A DNA stretch of 64,000 bases from Alentia gelatinosa (lineage: Eukaryota; Annelida; Polychaeta; Phyllodocida; Polynoidae): assembly GCA_950022655.1 (NCBI GenBank), contig OX465584.1, positions 6,457,694 through 6,521,693 on the forward strand, in the 5' to 3' direction. Positions 43,488 through 54,759 of this stretch are shown piece by piece. Every line of letters begins with the position of its first letter. Position 1 is the first letter of the stretch. The notes beneath the pieces were generated by a model that was not told the origin of the DNA, ran no database searches, and was given only the letters and a program-made list of their open reading frames with translations. A program made the translations under genes and the position numbers.

Positions 43488-43700
43488 TGGTCCCTGGAAC
43501 TCTATACAAGACATTGCTAACATTTTCAGCCCCAGCCGTCGACCAGGATGTCTGAGAATCCCTTTCTAAAGGCTCGCCTCCTTTCATTACGAGCGGATAT
43601 TGAGTCTGACCCACCATGGCAGTGTCAGATCTGGGTCGTCTGGTAAAGGGATGGGAACAGAAAAGCCCCACTCATTAACCCCTACAGCTCACCCCTACAT

Positions 43701-43951
43701 CTCACACTCTCTAAGTCGTATTCTGTACTCTCACTACGCTCTATGGAGAAGAATTCTTAATGAACTAGGCTTAGAGCCTTGAGAATCTACTGGCCTGCTT
43801 CCCGTACGGCAACCCAAAATCAATGATGCTACCTAGCGGGAATACTGTGTGCCAGTGGATTCTCAAGGCTCTAAGCCTAGTTCGTTAAGAATTCTTCTGT
43901 GCAGTGAGTGCAGTGAGAGCCTTGTAAAGAATACGACTTAGAGAGTGTGAG
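43701..43951. mobile_element. MITE family V, copy 2
   Basis: Same TIR and interior as 14399-14643. AGTGGATTCTCAAGGCTCTA is shared. The interior carries an extra inverted segment (CTAGGCTTAGAGCCTTGAGA). Confidence 0.85.
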
Positions 43952-43976
43952 ATCCTATGAGAGGGGTGTACAACTA

Positions 43977-44781
43977 ACCCGGCGTTTACACTAGACGATT
44001 CTGGCCGGCGGTTCTGGCATTTTGCACCACCTGACAAATTTCAGCAGTAAAAAGTTAGAAATCGTTTAGTCAAAACCCCAAGCGCATTGCGACTGCAGAT
44101 CGTCTGGTTATGTCAGATTATACAATTAGGAACCACCTGACGACTATTGGACACTCTCTGTGGTGACCTAATACGTTAAACTACAAGAAACATGCTGTTA
44201 CTATGTTGTCCCTGTGTAGTGAAAATATTGATTATCCGGCAGAATCTCATCCCTTGTTTTCTTCAGTCCCTTGGTTGAGTAGTCATGTGATGTTTTTGTT
44301 TGTTAGTCTGTCTAAGCTTGTCTATCTGTAAAAGTCTTCATGTATCTTTGTCCAAGTGTTAATGTTGTAAGTGGGAGTAGCCTGTTCCCGAACAGGTTTC
44401 TGTCTAAGAACTGTCAAGTACGTAGTCAAATCTACTAAATAGCCTGTGGAACTGTTTCCTTTCCTTGTTTTACGAGTGGTTTTAGCCTGTGGAGTATCAC
44501 ACTCTCCTTTTTCTTCACCACTTAAATGACGTATGTTGTTTGAAAATCGTGTACCTGTATGTGAAACCCTACGTCAATAAACTAATAAAAAAAAATAATA
44601 AAAAAACTCTCTGATGAGGGGGACCATTTCAAGCCACCTTGAATCTAGACGGGCAGCGATTCTGGGAGGAAATTCTGGGGTCGACAACTTTTGAGATCGC
44701 CAAATTGAGCACCACCTGATGATTACTAGCTTGACGATATACATTAGCCACGTATTTAGTTGTCTAGTATAAACGCCGGAT
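43977..44781. mobile_element. MITE family C, intact copy
   Basis: ACCCGGCGTTTACACTAGAC on the left mirrors GTCTAGTATAAACGCCGGAT on the right, with TA on both sides (43975-43976, 44782-44783). About 805 bp, no long ORF. It carries the uninterrupted version of the site used by YR2 (about 44120-44140). Confidence 0.85.
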
Positions 44782-44802
44782 TATACCCACCATTGTATTC
44801 AC

Positions 44803-45113
44803 AAGGTGGGATTCACGTACTTCATGAGATTCTGTTACTTTTTAGGGGTGACGTGGGATTCATATGATGGAATTCAACACAGGTTGTTTGTCTGAGACAA
44901 ATCCTGCTGAGATTCTGTGCTCGAACACAATCTCTGCTTCTAAATTGTAGGGTTCTATTTCCCTGAGACATGTTTTTCCCCTGTAATTGTCGGTGACATT
45001 TTCTCCTAAAAAGGAACAGAATCTCATAAGATGTTGTACCCTGTGAGGTACATGAATCCCACTGTGTAAATTCCACTTCAGGTACGCGGGGCCTCTACGT
45101 GTGAATCCCGCTT
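44803..45113. mobile_element. MITE family H, copy 2
   Basis: AAGGTGGGATTCACGTACTTC to GTGTGAATCCCGCTT. The interior CAGGTTGTTTGTCTGAGACA is shared with 38.34 and 54.7 kb. Confidence 0.75.
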
Positions 45114-46575
45114 AAAGGCGGGCATCAACCAACCACGACAAGGTGACGACAAGTGCCGACATGAAAGTTCCAATCGGCGCTTGTCCCAGCCTTGACCTTA
45201 CGTCAGCATTGTCAGGGCGTGTCGTAGACATTGCTGGTTCCCGTAAAAAAGATGTCCATGGTACCAACACATGCCACTCCATGACAAGGGTCCAGTTATA
45301 GGAGAAATTGAACATGTTCGATGTTGTCATAGCCTTGTTGGAAGGCTCCCAACAAGCTTCCAATCGTGGCCTTGTCGTGGCCTTGTCGTAGAATCTGGTA
45401 GGGAACTGAAGTCCACCAACCACAACAAGGCCTCCAATCGTAGGCCAATTGTGGACCTTGTCGGGAGGCCATTGTCGTAGCCTTGTCGTGGTTGGTGGAT
45501 GCCACCAACGTCCACCAACCACGAAAAGGCTACGACAATTGCATTCCAACAAGGTCCACGACAGGCCTACGATAGGAGAACTTGTTGTAGCCTTGTCGTG
45601 GTTGGTGGATGCCACCAACGTCCATCAACCACAACAAGGCTACAACAATTGCATTCCGACAAGATCCACAACAGACCTACGCTAGGAGAACTTGTCGCAG
45701 CCTTGTCGTGGTTGATGGACCCTAGTTCCCGACAAGACGTTACAACAAGGCCACGACAGGCTGCGACTGGGAAGCTTGTCGGGAGCCTCCCGAAAAGGTT
45801 ACAAAATTGAACATGTTAGATTCTTCCTGCGACTGGACCTTTGTCGTGGAGCATGTCGCAGAGGTCTACGATAGTAAATTTTGGTGGAGCGTGCACTTCC
45901 CGACACCCTCCGATAACATTGAACTAAAGCCCCCCTTCTCAGGACAAGGCTGCGACAAGGTGCTGATAGGAACTTTCTTGTCTGCTCTTGGCGTAGCCTT
46001 GTCATGGTTGGTGGACGCCCACCTTTAAGGTGGACGTCCACCAACCACGACAAAGCTACGACAATGGTTGGTGGACCCCAGTTCCTGACAAGAGTCTACA
46101 ACAAGGCTACGACAGGCTGCGACTGTGAAGCGTGTCAGGAGCCTTCCGACAAGGTTACGACAAAATCGAACATGTTCGATTTTTCCTACAACTGGACCTT
46201 TGTCATGGAGTGTCATGGCGTGTCGGGAGCATGTCGCAGAGGTCTACGATAGTAAATTTTGGTGGAGCGTGCACTTCCTGACACGCCCCGACAGCGCTGT
46301 TGTAAAGCCTCTCTTCTCATGACAAGGCTGCGACAAGCGGCGATTGGAACTTTCTTGTCGGCGCTTGTCGTAGGCTAGTTGTGGTTGGTGGACGCCACCC
46401 TTTAGCCTTTATGACAAGCTTGCAATCGTGGCCTTGTCATGGCCTTGTCAGAGACTCTTGTCGGGAACTGGAGTCCACCAACCACGACAAGGCCTCCAAT
46501 CGTAGGCCAATCGTGGACCTTGTCAGAATGGTATTGTCGTAGCCTTGTCGTGGTTGGTGGATGCCCCCCTTTAAG
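45112..46575. mobile_element. Composite foldback built on CCAACCACGACAAGGC
   Basis: The outer ends GGGCATCAACCAACCACGAC and GTCGTGGTTGGTGGATGCCC are inverted. Inside, the same 20- to 30-bp word recurs many times in both orientations, with a head-to-head junction at about 46006-46050 (GGTGGACGCCCACC, then GGTGGACGTCCACC). It looks like repeated self-insertion or tandem inversion of one MITE family. The ORFs across it are products of the repeat. Confidence 0.82.
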
Positions 46576-47635
46576 GGATGGGATGAGGCAGTCCGCTCAT
46601 TAACCCCTACATCTAATATCCAGCTACCAATAAGTGTCCGGACCAACTCCTGTCCTCTCAACCACTTTTCTCCGGGTCAATATCCTCCTCTTGGCTCAAC
46701 ACCAGATTGCTGTCATTGTGTTTTGGGAGTCAGGCTGAGCGTTTTGGCTTCAAAGGAAGTAATTTCACGGTTGAATACAGATGTTCCTTATATATTAGGA
46801 AGTCTCCAGTCTTGGCCCTGACAATGCTCATGAACACAAGATATCGATACATTGAGTTGTGGCGCTATAAGGGACCTTCTATTGTTAAGGCCCTTTATTG
46901 GGAAACCTAAAGACAATTTTGGTCAGATAAATAACAGGTTATTGGCTTTATTTGACATTACAGTACTGATGTAATTTCCTGTTCTATAGATTGAATTAAA
47001 ACAGGCTACGTACCTGGCACACTACGTGAAATGAATCTCTGGCAATGCTCTTTAAGAAAATGAATGAAATTATTGAATCGTAATTCTCCGATAGGGATTT
47101 TTTATTTACAATCAATCTTAACCCTTTAACAGCAGCATGATGCCTCCAGGCATTCCCCTGGCTACCGCAGCATGATGCCTCCAGGCATCATAAAGGCATC
47201 ATTGATATTTATATACAAAATTCAATAAATAGAAAAATACTTGTTTGAATTGAAAGAAATTTTGACATTGTAAAAACAGCATATTGACCTTTGATTTGGT
47301 ATAACAAAATAGCATCAGCTACCAAGGTAAATTACTCAAATCACATGACACATCATGTGACATTGCTATTTTCCAAAAAAGGTGCCTGCTGTAGCAAGGT
47401 CGTTTATGCAGGCAATGCCTGCTGTACAATGGTGATCAGAGGAATTGGGTGCTGCAGGGAAAGGGTTAAATTAGAGTGATACACCAAGCCATTATGTCTT
47501 TGCTTGCATGGGGATACTTCGAGGTACAACAAACTCTTGTATGAAGGACTATTCTCAGTATTTTATGTCGTAATTTATTCCTGCATTATGTACAGCTTAA
47601 CAGAGGAATTTTTTTTTGTCCTTTGGAGGGTAATA
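46576..47635. other. No recognisable gene
   Basis: The word AGCAGCATGATGCCTCCAGGC is duplicated at about 47131 and 47167. Nothing else was recognised. Confidence 0.4.
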
Positions 47636-47637
47636 TC

Positions 47638-47807
47638 TTGGATGATAAATACACAATATTGACTGGTTTCAGATACAAGCGGCTGTATGCTCCGAGTATT
47701 TAACGCGCAGTAATATCCGAGCGCATGCGAGAATATTGCGTAGAGTCAACTACGAGGAGCATACAACCGCTTTTTTTCTTAAACCAGTCTATAATGTATT
47801 TATTATC
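47638..47807. mobile_element. Palindrome bounded by GGATGATAAATACA
   Basis: GACTGGTTTCAGATACAAGC and CTGTATGCTCC pair with GGAGCATACAACCGC and CTTAAACCAGTC. The outer ends GATAAATACA and TGTATTTATTATCC are inverted. Same family as 219-345. Confidence 0.7.
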
Positions 47808-47857
47808 CACCTTTTCTGAACATGCAGCATTTCGCTTTCATTTCGGTTTAGTTATTT

Positions 47858-48188
47858 ACTATATATATATACGTATATACTCTAAATACGCACTGTTTCG
47901 CCATATAACGTAGAAATACTGCACGGACCACTCGTCCGTACAGTATTATACAGACTACCTACCCATACTCGTTTATTAAAATATTGGTTCTTAAGCCAAA
48001 TGATTTTTTTTTTTTAAATTTCGGGTATATAATAAATATAGAACGACCTACCATGCTTGTACAAGCCACAAAACTCGAAGATAATTCATGGTTTGTACGG
48101 AACTCGGCGTAAACGCCTCGTTCCGTACGAACCGTGAATTTGCATCTCGTTTTGTAGCTTTTACAGCATGGTAAGGACGTTCTATATA
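47858..48188. mobile_element. Family Q element with perfect-core palindrome, copy 1
   Basis: The left part TAAATACGCACTGTTTCGCC is collinear with 52.98 kb. It is followed by a palindrome GACCTACCATGCTTGTACAAG to CAGCATGGTAAGGACGTTC. The apex is GAACTCGGCGTAAACGCCTCG (48101-48121). Confidence 0.8.
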
Positions 48189-48335
48189 AGTACTATTTTT
48201 CCATATGCACTATTTTTCCGTGTGGGCTCCCCCCCCTCCCCCCCCCCCCCACCTACCCCCCGGAGCATATCACATATATTCGTATGCACCGGCTATATCC
48301 ATACACACTCCTTATGTGTTTGTTTTTATGGCAGA

Positions 48336-48532
48336 GCTGAGTGATATCTGTTGCAGAAGCAACGGTCGTCATGTAAACAATGATTTGAAATTGAGTGACA
48401 TTTAGATTTTATCCTACCACGTCACATGTTTTTAACGTCATGTGTCATGTGCTGCGTATAAATATTATATGCCATAACCGTGGCATATAGTTACACCATG
48501 TTGAGTAGATCAATATGAAGGGTAGGATAAAT
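48336..48532 (+). mobile_element. Family U element, copy 2
   Basis: The module runs from TTTTATCCTACCACGTCACATG to GAAGGGTAGGATAAA, with an inner palindrome TATGCCATAACCGTGGCATA. To its left is a fragment of the GAGTGATATCTG palindrome. Confidence 0.65.
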
Positions 48533-49112
48533 AGACAATAAACGATGGTTTTGTGGATAGGTGGCCATAAACCACAAGAGGTCGACAATTTGTATATAAT
48601 GGGTTGTGGTTTACCGAGTCCCCATACATATCTGACAGCTTGTATATAATGGGTTGAGGTTTACTGAGTCCCCATACATTTTCAAAGGGGTCTTTTTATT
48701 ATCCATCGTATACGAACCCCCCATTGAAAATGTATAGTGATTCAGTAAACCACGACCCATTGTATAAAACCCATCAGATACCATAACTGTGGTATACAGA
48801 TTCAAACCAGAGCAAAGAAATAGTCCCTATTGTTATACCCTTTGATATGGCAATTACTGGGTTTAATTTATTTGAAAAGATGGATGATAAATGCAACAAA
48901 CGATGATTCTGTGGACAGGCAGCTCTGTAAACTGCTCGTGTATTACTACGCGTCAACCTCTCGTGGTTTACGGCCGCCATCGTTTATTGTCTATGTATAT
49001 AATGGGTTGTGGCTTACTGAGTCCCCATACATATCTGACTGCTTACATAATGGGTTGAGATTTACTGAGTCCCCATACATTTTTAAAGGGGTCTTTTTTA
49101 TAACATGGATAA
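48533..49112. repeat. Nested inverted repeats, family O (GGTTTACTGAGTCCCCATAC)
   Basis: TGGTTTACCGAGTCCCCATAC occurs three times in direct orientation and once inverted (about 48725-48770), with CAATAAACGATGG and CATCGTTTATTG as outer inverted words. Related sequence is at 55.58-55.80 kb. Confidence 0.7.
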
Positions 49113-49118
49113 TAATTA

Positions 49119-49484
49119 GTAGAAACCAAACGAGAGTTAGCCTTGTCAATGTTTATGCCACGATGGGCAGGTAGTGTATTACTACACGAGGCGTTAGCCA
49201 AGTGTAGTGTGTAGCAGACCTGACCAGAGTGCTATAAACATTGAGAAGGCTTACTCGAGTTTGGTTTCGTATTTATCCTACCCCATCTCACCGATATACA
49301 GAGAATATTTGTAATTATCCACGTTAGAAGTTATCAATGCTGCCGGATCTACTTTCGTTATCTCGTCCCTGATTGGTCCGTTTTTTTATTCACCTCGGTG
49401 CATAAATAACACTTTATCCAACGCTATGTCGAATACATTGGGTCAATGTTAAACCTATGGCGTTTTTTATTAGGGGTAGGATAA
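49119..49484 (+). mobile_element. Palindrome plus module, family P, copy 3
   Basis: Nearly identical to 33544-33912, and its module matches 1-218 almost base for base. The apex is CGAGGCGTTAGCCAAG (49187-49202). Both full copies are preceded by ATAATTAGTAG. Confidence 0.88.
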
Positions 49485-49689
49485 ATGCGTGTATTAGGTG
49501 TGTGGGTATTTGAAAGTAGCTCGCAGTCTCTTAAGAACCAACCATTCCATCACTCACATCCGCCCTACAAGACGAACCCATCGATGCCTCTCCACTTACG
49601 CAGTTAATGTACATTATATCGTCAGGGAAGACACCCCAAGATATTGCATGATGAATAGGGGGAGATATTTATCAATGTATTGACCTACG

Positions 49690-50062
49690 AGACCAGAGGG
49701 CAACATCACTACGTCAGTGACGTATTCAATACCACGTCAGGCGTGACGTATTTATCGACGTGCCTATCACGTGACCGCAATCACAATGTACAATTCCCAT
49801 GATGCCTCAGGGCCGCAGTGGACGCCCAATTGACTTACGCCCGTTTTACTCGCGTGGGGGCGCTGTGGTTCTGCGCATGCGCTCGTGACGTCAGTGATGG
49901 GTGGTCATTGACGCGTCATAAAGACGACGCGTCAGAGGAGCCGTGACGTATTTCCGGTTACTAGCGGTGTCGTAAATAATCTCACGGCTTGCCGGAAATA
50001 GGCGGAAATTGCGCCGGGGCCAGTCGCGGCCGTCATTTCAGTGCTGCCCCCTACTGACACGG
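49690..50062. promoter_or_regulatory. Candidate promoter / CpG-rich cluster of CRE, E-box and NRF1-like sites
   Basis: Within 370 bp there are TGACGTCA (about 49887), several TGACGTA half-CREs, TCACGTGACC (E-box, about 49767) and TGCGCATGCGC (NRF1-type palindrome, about 49874). CpG density is high compared with neighbours, and no dispersed repeat was recognised. It could serve a gene outside the readable ORFs. Alternatively it is an unrecognised MITE. No transcription start can be assigned. Confidence 0.35.
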
Positions 50063-50334
50063 ACCGCCGCAAACACGCTATAGGCGGTCATCAGGTGGTT
50101 CTGTGTTTTTGTGATGATTTGTAATTCATGGCCTGATTAATTATGCACGATCCACACAAACACATGACAATTAATGACCATAAAGGAGCAGGCAAGACAC
50201 TCACTAGGGTGGAGAATAGGATGGGGTGTTTGTTTTCTAGCTTTGGTGCAGTTTTCATTGTTGTGGTAGTAGCAGAGGGCAAGAGCCTCGATATAAAGAC
50301 GCAGTGATGACTTATTAGAGTAATGATCTATAAG

Positions 50335-50718
50335 AGGGATGACCTATTGGGGAAGTGACCTATGGGAGCGATGACCTATGGGAGCGATGACCTATGGGAG
50401 CCATGACCTTGGGAGCCATGACCTATGGCAGCCATGACCTATGGGAGAAATGACCTATGGCAGCGATGAGCTATGGGAGAGATGACCTATGGGAGATATG
50501 ACCTATGGTAGCGATGACCTATGGGAGTGATGACCTATGGCAGCCATGACCTATGGCAGCCATGTCCTATGGGAGAAATGACCTATGGGAGAAATGACCT
50601 ATGGGAGAAATGACCTTTGGGAGTGATGACCTATGGAGACTATGACCTATGGCAGCGATGACCTTGACAACCATAACCTATGGCAGCGATGACCTATGGG
50701 AGCTATGACCTATGGAGT
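50335..50718. repeat. 16-bp minisatellite (GATGACCTATGGGAGC)
   Basis: About 24 units of GATGACCTATGGGAGC with variants GGCAGCC, GGGAGAAA and GGAGACT, mostly in strict 16-bp register with a few deletions. Confidence 0.93.
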
Positions 50719-50756
50719 ATCGTCTATTTATTCGATTCTCGATCTAGTTCTATATA

Positions 50757-51030
50757 ATTATCTTAGCCTGGAATAAACGTTCATAGACTTAACATTAGGA
50801 ACTCGTTCTCAACAGGCTTGCGAGTACGGTAACTCGTTCTCAACGGGTGATAAACAGATATACATTTCCGGGCTAAGATAAAATCAGAAACATTTTCGTG
50901 TTCGGTCTGAGTCCCCATTCGCCATCTCATTTGGAGTGCTTCAGAATATTCACTCGGCTATCGCATCGTTCATATTACTGCGCACTCCAAACTCGATGGC
51001 GAACGAGGACACAGACCAAACACTCATCAG
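50757..51030 (-). mobile_element. Family T element, copy 2 (inverted)
   Basis: Inverse of 13530-13797: the module ends ATTATCTTAGCCTGG and GGGCTAAGATAA come first, then the palindrome with apex TTCACTCGGCTATCGCATCG (50950-50969). Confidence 0.82.
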
Positions 51031-51436
51031 TTTCTTTCTTATTCCCCTACACCAAAAGCGCCCATGAAATAAAGATAACACTGGGACAGTGTGAAGTATG
51101 TGGTCATGACCCTGCTGACCCTAAATGACCTTGATGACCCCGGTGACCTTGATGACCTTGGTAACGCGTACAAACCTCGGCCGTCACCTCAATCAGAATT
51201 CCCGTCCTCGTTCGTCACACTTTAGAATTCCCGAACTCGTACGTCACACTTTCACCCTTTTGTCTCACACTAAAAATGGCTCTGGTTTCCACATCATGGG
51301 GAAGGTATTGGGAGGGAAAATGAAAAATAGATGGAGTTGCTGCTGTCCTGCTATCGTACTCTCATTGGTTTTATGTTTCCACGACAAAACCAGGCTCTAA
51401 AAACGGCATAAACTAACACGTATTTACGAATACATA
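51031..51436. other. No recognisable gene
   Basis: Short repeats of TGATGACC(C/T) near 51110-51165. ORFs are short and without domains. Confidence 0.4.
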
Positions 51437-51438
51437 TT

Positions 51439-51741
51439 ATCGTAAAACTGAATGAGTTCTAATCTTGGCCACCGTATGACACGACTTGAGTTTGGCAAAG
51501 TGATTTTACGAGGCGTAGCCGAGTGAAGTCCGGAGCCAAAACTCCAGGGGTGGCATGCGGTGGCCACGATTAAAACGAATCAGGTTTTGATTTTATCCTA
51601 TCCCGTCTCCTCGATTTTGGAATATTACGTGATGAAAATTCTGTATGCCATTAGTGGCATATAAAGCTCCGCATGCCAGGCAGCGGGGCATACGGAAACT
51701 CAATGTTAAGCCTATGGGATTTTATATTAGGGGTAGGATAA
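51439..51741 (+). mobile_element. Family R palindrome plus module, best-preserved copy
   Basis: TATCGTAAAACTGAATGAG and GTTCTAATCTTGGCCACCG pair with CGGTGGCCACGATTAAAACG. The apex is CGAGGCGTAGCCGAGTGAAG (51510-51529). The module runs from TTTTATCCTATCCCGTCTCC to ATTAGGGGTAGGATAAA, with AATGTTAAGCCTATGGG. Confidence 0.88.
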
Positions 51742-51828
51742 AAAAAACGGAACACACTAACAAATATGAGTCTATGTATTGGGGTGTCTGTGTGTATGAA
51801 TACGGTATAAAGATACATACCTTTACCC

Positions 51829-52092
51829 TACCCTCATATAAATCTCCATAGACATGGTGTGACTGTATGCCACGGTCATGGCATAAATTATTTATTTGCC
51901 ACTGGTGATATATGAAGCTAAAAACATGTGACAGGGTAGGATAAAATCTAAACATCACTCAATTTCATATAATTGTTTATATGCCATCTGTTGTCTTCCG
52001 CTACAGATATCACTCGGCTCTGCTTCGTGATATCATGCTGCAAAGACAACTCATGCCATATAAACAATCATATGAAATTTTGTGATGTTTCA
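51829..52092 (+). mobile_element. Family U module plus palindrome, copy 3
   Basis: The module runs from CTTTACCCTACCCTCATATA to ACAGGGTAGGATAAAATC. A palindrome follows, from CATATAATTGTTTATATGCC, with apex CACTCGGCTCTGCTTCGTGA (52011-52030), to GCCATATAAACAATCATATG. Confidence 0.8.
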
Positions 52093-52097
52093 TGATA

Positions 52098-52374
52098 TTA
52101 TTTCACCCCTGGTATCTTTTTCTCAATAGACTTTACATTGGGAACTCGTATCCAACGCCCATGAGATATTTAGGAAAAATAGCCAATAGGGGATTATGTC
52201 ACAAAAGTTAACCCATTAGTCAATGTGAAGGATGAGATAAATTCAGAATCTTATTCAAGTTTAGGGCCAGAGCTCGATCCCATCTCGTTTTAATCGCTAC
52301 GGAATTCACACGGGTTCACCTTGTGAATTACTACGCGATTCAAACTAGATGGGATACGAGCTCTGACCCTAAAG
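52098..52374 (-). mobile_element. Family W element, copy 2 (inverted, with full palindrome)
   Basis: Module ends TATTTCACCCCTGG and GGATGAGATAAA. The palindrome arms CTTTAGGGTCAGAGCTCGTATC are read inverted against AGGGCCAGAGCTCGATCCC. The apex is GGGTTCACCTTGTGAATTAC. Confidence 0.78.
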
Positions 52375-52945
52375 TTTCATTGGTTTCCTTTATTTATATA
52401 TGTCTATATATGGGAGTATATCTGTGTATATCTGCGTATGTATACATGCGCGTGTGTACACATTTATTTTTCTGGGGACTATGTTTCTCTGTTGATGCGG
52501 TTCTTTAGCAGTAAGACAAATTTCCAGGCCGTACCAGTATTAGTTCTTTTTTTAGAAACTCATTAAGTTAGTAATATCTCTAATATCTCTTTTTCACCCT
52601 GTGAGTTGTCAGTTGCAAGATTAAAAAATCCGTCGACTCCTGTCTCTGGCACTTTGCTGCTAGCTATCATTCTACATTTTGATCTGCGGCAGAGGGATGG
52701 GAGTCATTACTTTTAATGACAACAGAATATTACGGTGTACTGATGAATGAGCAGTTCTTGGCTTTTTAAGTCTGAAGGGAAGGTCTTCAGTATAGAATGG
52801 TGTAATTAACATTCTGAGCGCGGGAATTGTGTTTTATGAAAATAAATGTTTCAGCTGAAGAGAGCGATTAACACCATGTGCTGCGGATCGACGTGAAATA
52901 GAAAAATTCACAGACAACTTTGACGGTTACTCGTGACGTAGTATT
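52375..52945. other. No recognisable feature
   Basis: T-rich and AT-rich sequence with short ORFs only. Confidence 0.4.
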
Positions 52946-52947
52946 AA

Positions 52948-53287
52948 TTACTATATACCCATACCGTATATACTGTAAATACGCACCGTTTTATTATGAC
53001 GTAAAAATACTGTACGGACCGCTAGTCCGTACACTAAAATACGGACCACCTTGCCATACACTTTTATTGACATATCGGTTATCAAAAATCAAATTAATGA
53101 TTCTTTTTTTAAATTTTGGGTATATAGTAAATATATAACGTCCAACCATGCTTGTACAAGTCACAGAACTCGATGATAATTTACCGTTTGTACGGAACTC
53201 GGCGTAAACGCCTCGGTCCGTACAAACCGTAAATTACCATCTCGTTCTGTGAATTGTACAGCATGGTCAGGACGTTCTATATAATTA
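52948..53287. mobile_element. Family Q element, copy 2
   Basis: Collinear with 47858-48188, including GTACGGACCGCTAGTCCGTAC and a palindrome with apex GAACTCGGCGTAAACGCCTCG (53196-53216). Confidence 0.82.
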
Positions 53288-53369
53288 CTGGCCTTGACTT
53301 GACTATTACATATATTATTTCGTAGTAATCAAATATGTATATGGACAATATCTTAAATGATATATATTC

Positions 53370-53525
53370 ATATAGAACGACCTGACCATGCTGTACATGC
53401 TACAAAACGAGATGGGGAATTGTCGGGGTTTTTTTTATAGAACGAGGCCCCAGGCTGAGTTCCGTAAATAACATCGATTCCCATCAAGTTTTGTAGCATG
53501 TACAAGCATGGTGGGTCGTTATATA
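53370..53525. mobile_element. Family Q palindrome only, copy 3
   Basis: GAACGACCTGACCATGCTGTACA and CAAAACGAGATGGG pair with CCCATCAAGTTTTGTAGC and TGTACAAGCATGGTGGGTCG. The apex is diverged: GAACGAGGCCCCAGGCTGAG. Confidence 0.75.
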
Positions 53526-53974
53526 TATATATCATATACCCAATATTAATCAATTCTTACCATATTTTGGCAAAGAAGACATGTCAGCATGAACGCCCAC
53601 ACACTGCTAATGTTTCAACATGTGCATTATAACAGTGTACTGCACCGATTTCAGTATACAATTTTAACTCCATAGGGAGCAGCAGTATGTAATTATCAAA
53701 TACACTGCATGGGTATATAATGAAATGCATAAGGACTTTACATTTGTTCCAAATGCACCCGTATGGTGGCATGGTGGTCGGTGTGGTCACTGGACTGGAA
53801 CCTGGCCACAAGCAGTCATTGGTCAGTTGGTACTTTATTTTCATTGGTCAGTTAATAAGCCAATGACTGCGCAATAGGGCCAGGGTTATTGTTTGTACCG
53901 ACCCCTCCTATCTGTATATAAGTGGTGTGCGTGTGGAAATCATTGAATTTGAGTAGAATTTACAACAACTGCAG

Positions 53975-54215
53975 GGGAAAAAACATGTCTCAGGGAAATT
54001 GAACCCTCCAATTAAGACTAAGAAATTGCGTTCAAGTACAGAGTCTCAGCAGGATTTGCCTGAGATAAACACCCTTTGAAGTACATGAATCCCACCGTGT
54101 GAATCCCACTCTACAATTTAGATGAAAAGATTGTGTTCGAGTACAGAATCTCAGCAGGATTTCTGTCAGACAAACTCCCTGTGAGGTACATGAATCGCAT
54201 CTGCGAATCTCACTA
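53975..54215. mobile_element. MITE family H, partial copies
   Basis: Two tandem partial copies of the family H right part, each ending near TGAATCCCAC(C/T)... and GCGAATCTCACT. They abut the complete copy that starts at 54216. Confidence 0.65.
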
Positions 54216-54759
54216 AAGTGGGATTCACACGTAGAGACCCACGTACCTGAGACTGGTGTACTTCACACCTTTTCCCTATTCTCAGACAATTCTCGGTTGG
54301 TACAAAATTCTCATGGCAAAGTACTTTTATTGGTCTCATGGAAAAATGGCGAATTTGATTCACATGGGAGGACACACCTGGTACATAATCTCAGACCTAG
54401 TCGCATTTAACAATCAACCTGGGACTCAAGTACCCTTGGGGTGAGGGGTGTTACAAACATGTAATCATGATTGCTGCCCTCTTATTGGCTAGAGTAGGTT
54501 CATAGTCGCAGCAGGTCCATTTGTCTCACCAAAATTACCCTGTAAATATTTAACCTGTTTAAAGTCAAAATCTCATGAGATTCTGTTCCTTGTGAGGGGT
54601 GATTGTCGCCGACAATAGCAAGGAAAAAAACTTGTCTCAGCAAAATGGAACCATACAATTCACACTAGGAGATTGTGCTCCAGTACCGAATCTCAACAGG
54701 ATTTGTCTCAGACAAACGCTTTGCAAGGTACATGGATCCCATCGTGTGAATCCCACTTT
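54216..54759. mobile_element. MITE family H, copy 3
   Basis: AAGTGGGATTCACACG to CGTGTGAATCCCACTT, about 544 bp, inverted relative to 38305-38837 (TCTCATGAGATTCTGTTCCT). Confidence 0.82.

Noticed and set aside
45112..46322. Several 60- to 168-residue ORFs across 45.1-46.3 kb
   Set aside because: They are translations of the repeated CACGACAAGG word on both strands.
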